NCBI GenBank assembly: GCA_029168955.1 | Contig: JAPDOI010001747.1 | Coordinates: forward strand, 1 to 64,000 | Direction of reading: 5' to 3' | Origin: Aplectana chamaeleonis | Taxonomy: Eukaryota > Nematoda > Chromadorea > Rhabditida > Cosmocercidae | Length of the DNA stretch: 64,000 bases | Shown here: piece by piece, positions 62,207-64,000 of the stretch | How positions within the stretch are numbered: position 1 is the stretch's first letter | Layout of the letters: each line of letters starts with the position of its first letter | Notes under the pieces: model-generated | Databases searched by the model: none | What the model was told of the DNA's origin: nothing | What the model saw: only the letters and a program-made list of their open reading frames with translations | Position numbers and translations under genes: made by a program

Positions 62207-63210
62207 GTAAGTAATGCTAGTCGTTTCCTCGACCTCTATCAGAACAACTGTCGGAATCGCGGTTAAATTTTGCTCGTCGCCTTTCACTAGTAATATACTG
62301 GCGCCACATACGGTGAGGCTCAGAAGTAACATCACCACCGTTCAGCAGAGAAATCGCTAGAAAAGATGAAACATTCGCAATCATGGATGATCATTTTCAT
62401 CAGAAATAAAACTAAACAAAAGGCAAAACTGTAGCGCTCCAAGACAAAGTTGAATCAGACTAATACGCAGCTATGGAAAAATCATAATGAGGATCAAACC
62501 GTAAGTAACACTTCAAATGCATGGAGCTTTCACAAAAAAAAAACAGAGCCACAGTAAAGTTCACAACGAAAACTTATATTGGGTCCTGATCACCGCAGAC
62601 AAACATTATAGGCGGTGCCAGAACGAAGCTGACTAGTTCCAACCCCTGCGAACATTTCTCACAGATTTTCAAGCTTACTGAGGAACAGCATAAGTAATAA
62701 GAAACAGCTAGGGGTGCTGACCGTCAACCGGTGACAAGTGACAAAATGGGTTCAGGTCTTTAGAAGGAGTCTTTAGAGAGCAGTGGAATGTAAGCACGAA
62801 TTTACGTGGAGTGTGCAGGACCTTTAGAGAATTTTAGGATCTCCTTTGGAGAATTCTAAGAGTTGCGAGCTTGCTCTTTGCGTGAAACAATTTGCAAGTG
62901 TGTCCCTCCTGGCTTTCGGAAAATGAATGAAATGCGTTTCGTCTTCGTGATCTTGAAGGAAACGACGTGCAGTTCTAAAATTTTACAAGATTGAAGAGGA
63001 ACTATGTGACTTGTACTTCTGGAACTTGGTTCCACGCAGCCGCATGCTCTGTATCGAGCCTCCTTTAGAGTAGCATTGCTGTGCGATGAGAAGGTCTGAT
63101 AAACATGAATATTGATCGTGGTTGCGACGTGCGTCAATCCGCATTCAAGGCATGCTATCGCGTTGATCAACTATGGAAGTGTTAAAGTGTCCCTAAAGAT
63201 ATTTTTCTAG

Positions 63211-63244
63211 GAACGCCTCTCTGTCATTTTACTTACATGCCATG
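63211..63244 (+). CDS. candidate micro-exon
   Basis: 34 bp between TTTTTCTAG and GTGAGT, reading ERLSVILLTCHG in phase with the previous candidate exon. Short exons are easily found by chance; support comes only from the strong splice sites. Confidence 0.3.
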
Positions 63245-63561
63245 GTGAGTTAATTTGATCGGTGGAATCAGTGGCTGACACAGACTTTTCAAAACTGGTA
63301 GGAGCTGTTTTTTCGATCCTTTGCTGAATAATAGAGTACCGTCTGGACATTGTCCGAATTTGACTCGCAAATAATTTGTCTGTGATAGAGAAGTTCTCTC
63401 TCAGGAGCGGACAAAAAATGAGCAAGACGGTCGAGGGTCAAGAAAGCGAATGTTTTTTGCTTGGAGCGCGAAATTCTAGAAAGATTTTCCATTTACGAAT
63501 GCTGAATTCCTCAAATGCGCCACTGTACATTATCAGCGCATACACAATCGACAGAGGGGAA

Positions 63562-63844
63562 TACTGTGCTTCTCTGGGCCAAATTTCGGAGCGCAATTGC
63601 GTCTGGACACGCTTTGCGGCCGCGCGCTTTTGAGACAGAAGAGTTTCCAGAGCCGCAGCCGCCGATCTGTTGACTCTAGGTGGGTTTTAGAAACTGGAAA
63701 CTAAATAAAATTGGAGAAAACTGTGTGAAAAAGCTATATCGAGTCGGCTTTGGCGCTGGAAACTCGACTGACTCGAGCGCGTGCGGCCGCAAAGCGTGTC
63801 GAGACGCAATTGCGGACCGGAGTTTGGCCCAGAGAAGCACAGTA
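63562..63844. mobile_element. MITE, TA-flanked, CTGTGCTTCTCTGGGCC ends, copy 2
   Basis: TA, CTGTGCTTCTCTGGGCCAAA at the left; TTTGGCCCAGAGAAGCACAG, TA at the right. The interior is the inverse of the 48497 copy. Ends differ by one or two bases, so it is recently active as a family. Confidence 0.82.
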
Positions 63845-64000
63845 CAAGAAACGGGTAAAATCAATCACTCATTTTGAAAAAGAGCATTTTCACCACTTCT
63901 ATGATGGAAAGATAGGTGACATTTTTGGCGCAGATACAGAGTGTGAAAACGACCCTCTTCTTCCGCATGAAAACAGTGTTTGGGGATTAAATCGTTACTG

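Overview
This is a window of animal nuclear DNA, most likely from a nematode. One conserved host gene with short exons and GT-AG introns crosses the left half, and the rest is dense mobile-element debris. The reverse transcriptases are of the RTE and Jockey/CR1 kinds common in rhabditid and strongylid worms, and the C-terminus of the RTE-like copy at 30.7-32.4 kb has a hookworm-like flavour. The species cannot be fixed from sequence alone. No prokaryotic operons, CRISPR arrays or rRNA genes were seen.

The main gene is a PCH-2/TRIP13 AAA+ ATPase on the + strand, ATG at 7837 and stop at 35041. I could follow eleven exons whose splice phases all agree, giving 448 codons. Intron 1 (about 14.5 kb) and intron 9 (about 6.9 kb) are packed with retrotransposons. 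Intron 1 holds LINE remnants, a 1.44-kb foldback element with a 10-bp target duplication, a Penelope-like GIY-YIG remnant, and two copies of one Jockey-like LINE on the minus strand. The second of those copies is interrupted by an RTE-like LINE with an 11-bp target duplication. Intron 9 holds a LINE interrupted by a terminal-inverted-repeat element, which itself carries an RTE insertion with a 16-bp target duplication.

Left of the gene (1-7.5 kb) lie a 42-bp minisatellite (about 2.4-3.96 kb), a 0.7-kb palindrome and several MITEs. A possible small membrane-protein exon on the minus strand (7345-7554) is divergent from pch-2.

From 35 to 46 kb there is an inverted-repeat element (35.46-38.06 kb) and then a minus-strand RTE-type LINE (38.29-45.95 kb). 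That LINE was split twice: by a 2.0-kb hAT-like element with a 10-bp target duplication (9/10 matching), and by a 2.7-kb almost wholly palindromic element with a TA target duplication. Removing either insertion rejoins the LINE reading frame.

From 49.8 to 54.6 kb there is a large foldback structure. Its arms contain two different 42-bp TTCGAA-rich satellites, and its interior holds nested TTAA-flanked MITEs. The rightmost 10 kb has MITEs, tRNA-like SINE sequence, one candidate terminal exon on the minus strand (58155-58356) and a possible + strand exon chain (60.75-63.24 kb), none assigned to a family.

Overall this is a host meiotic/mitotic checkpoint ATPase gene inside a region built by repeated, datable transposon nesting. 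Coding-looking open frames away from pch-2 are mostly transposon or satellite sequence.
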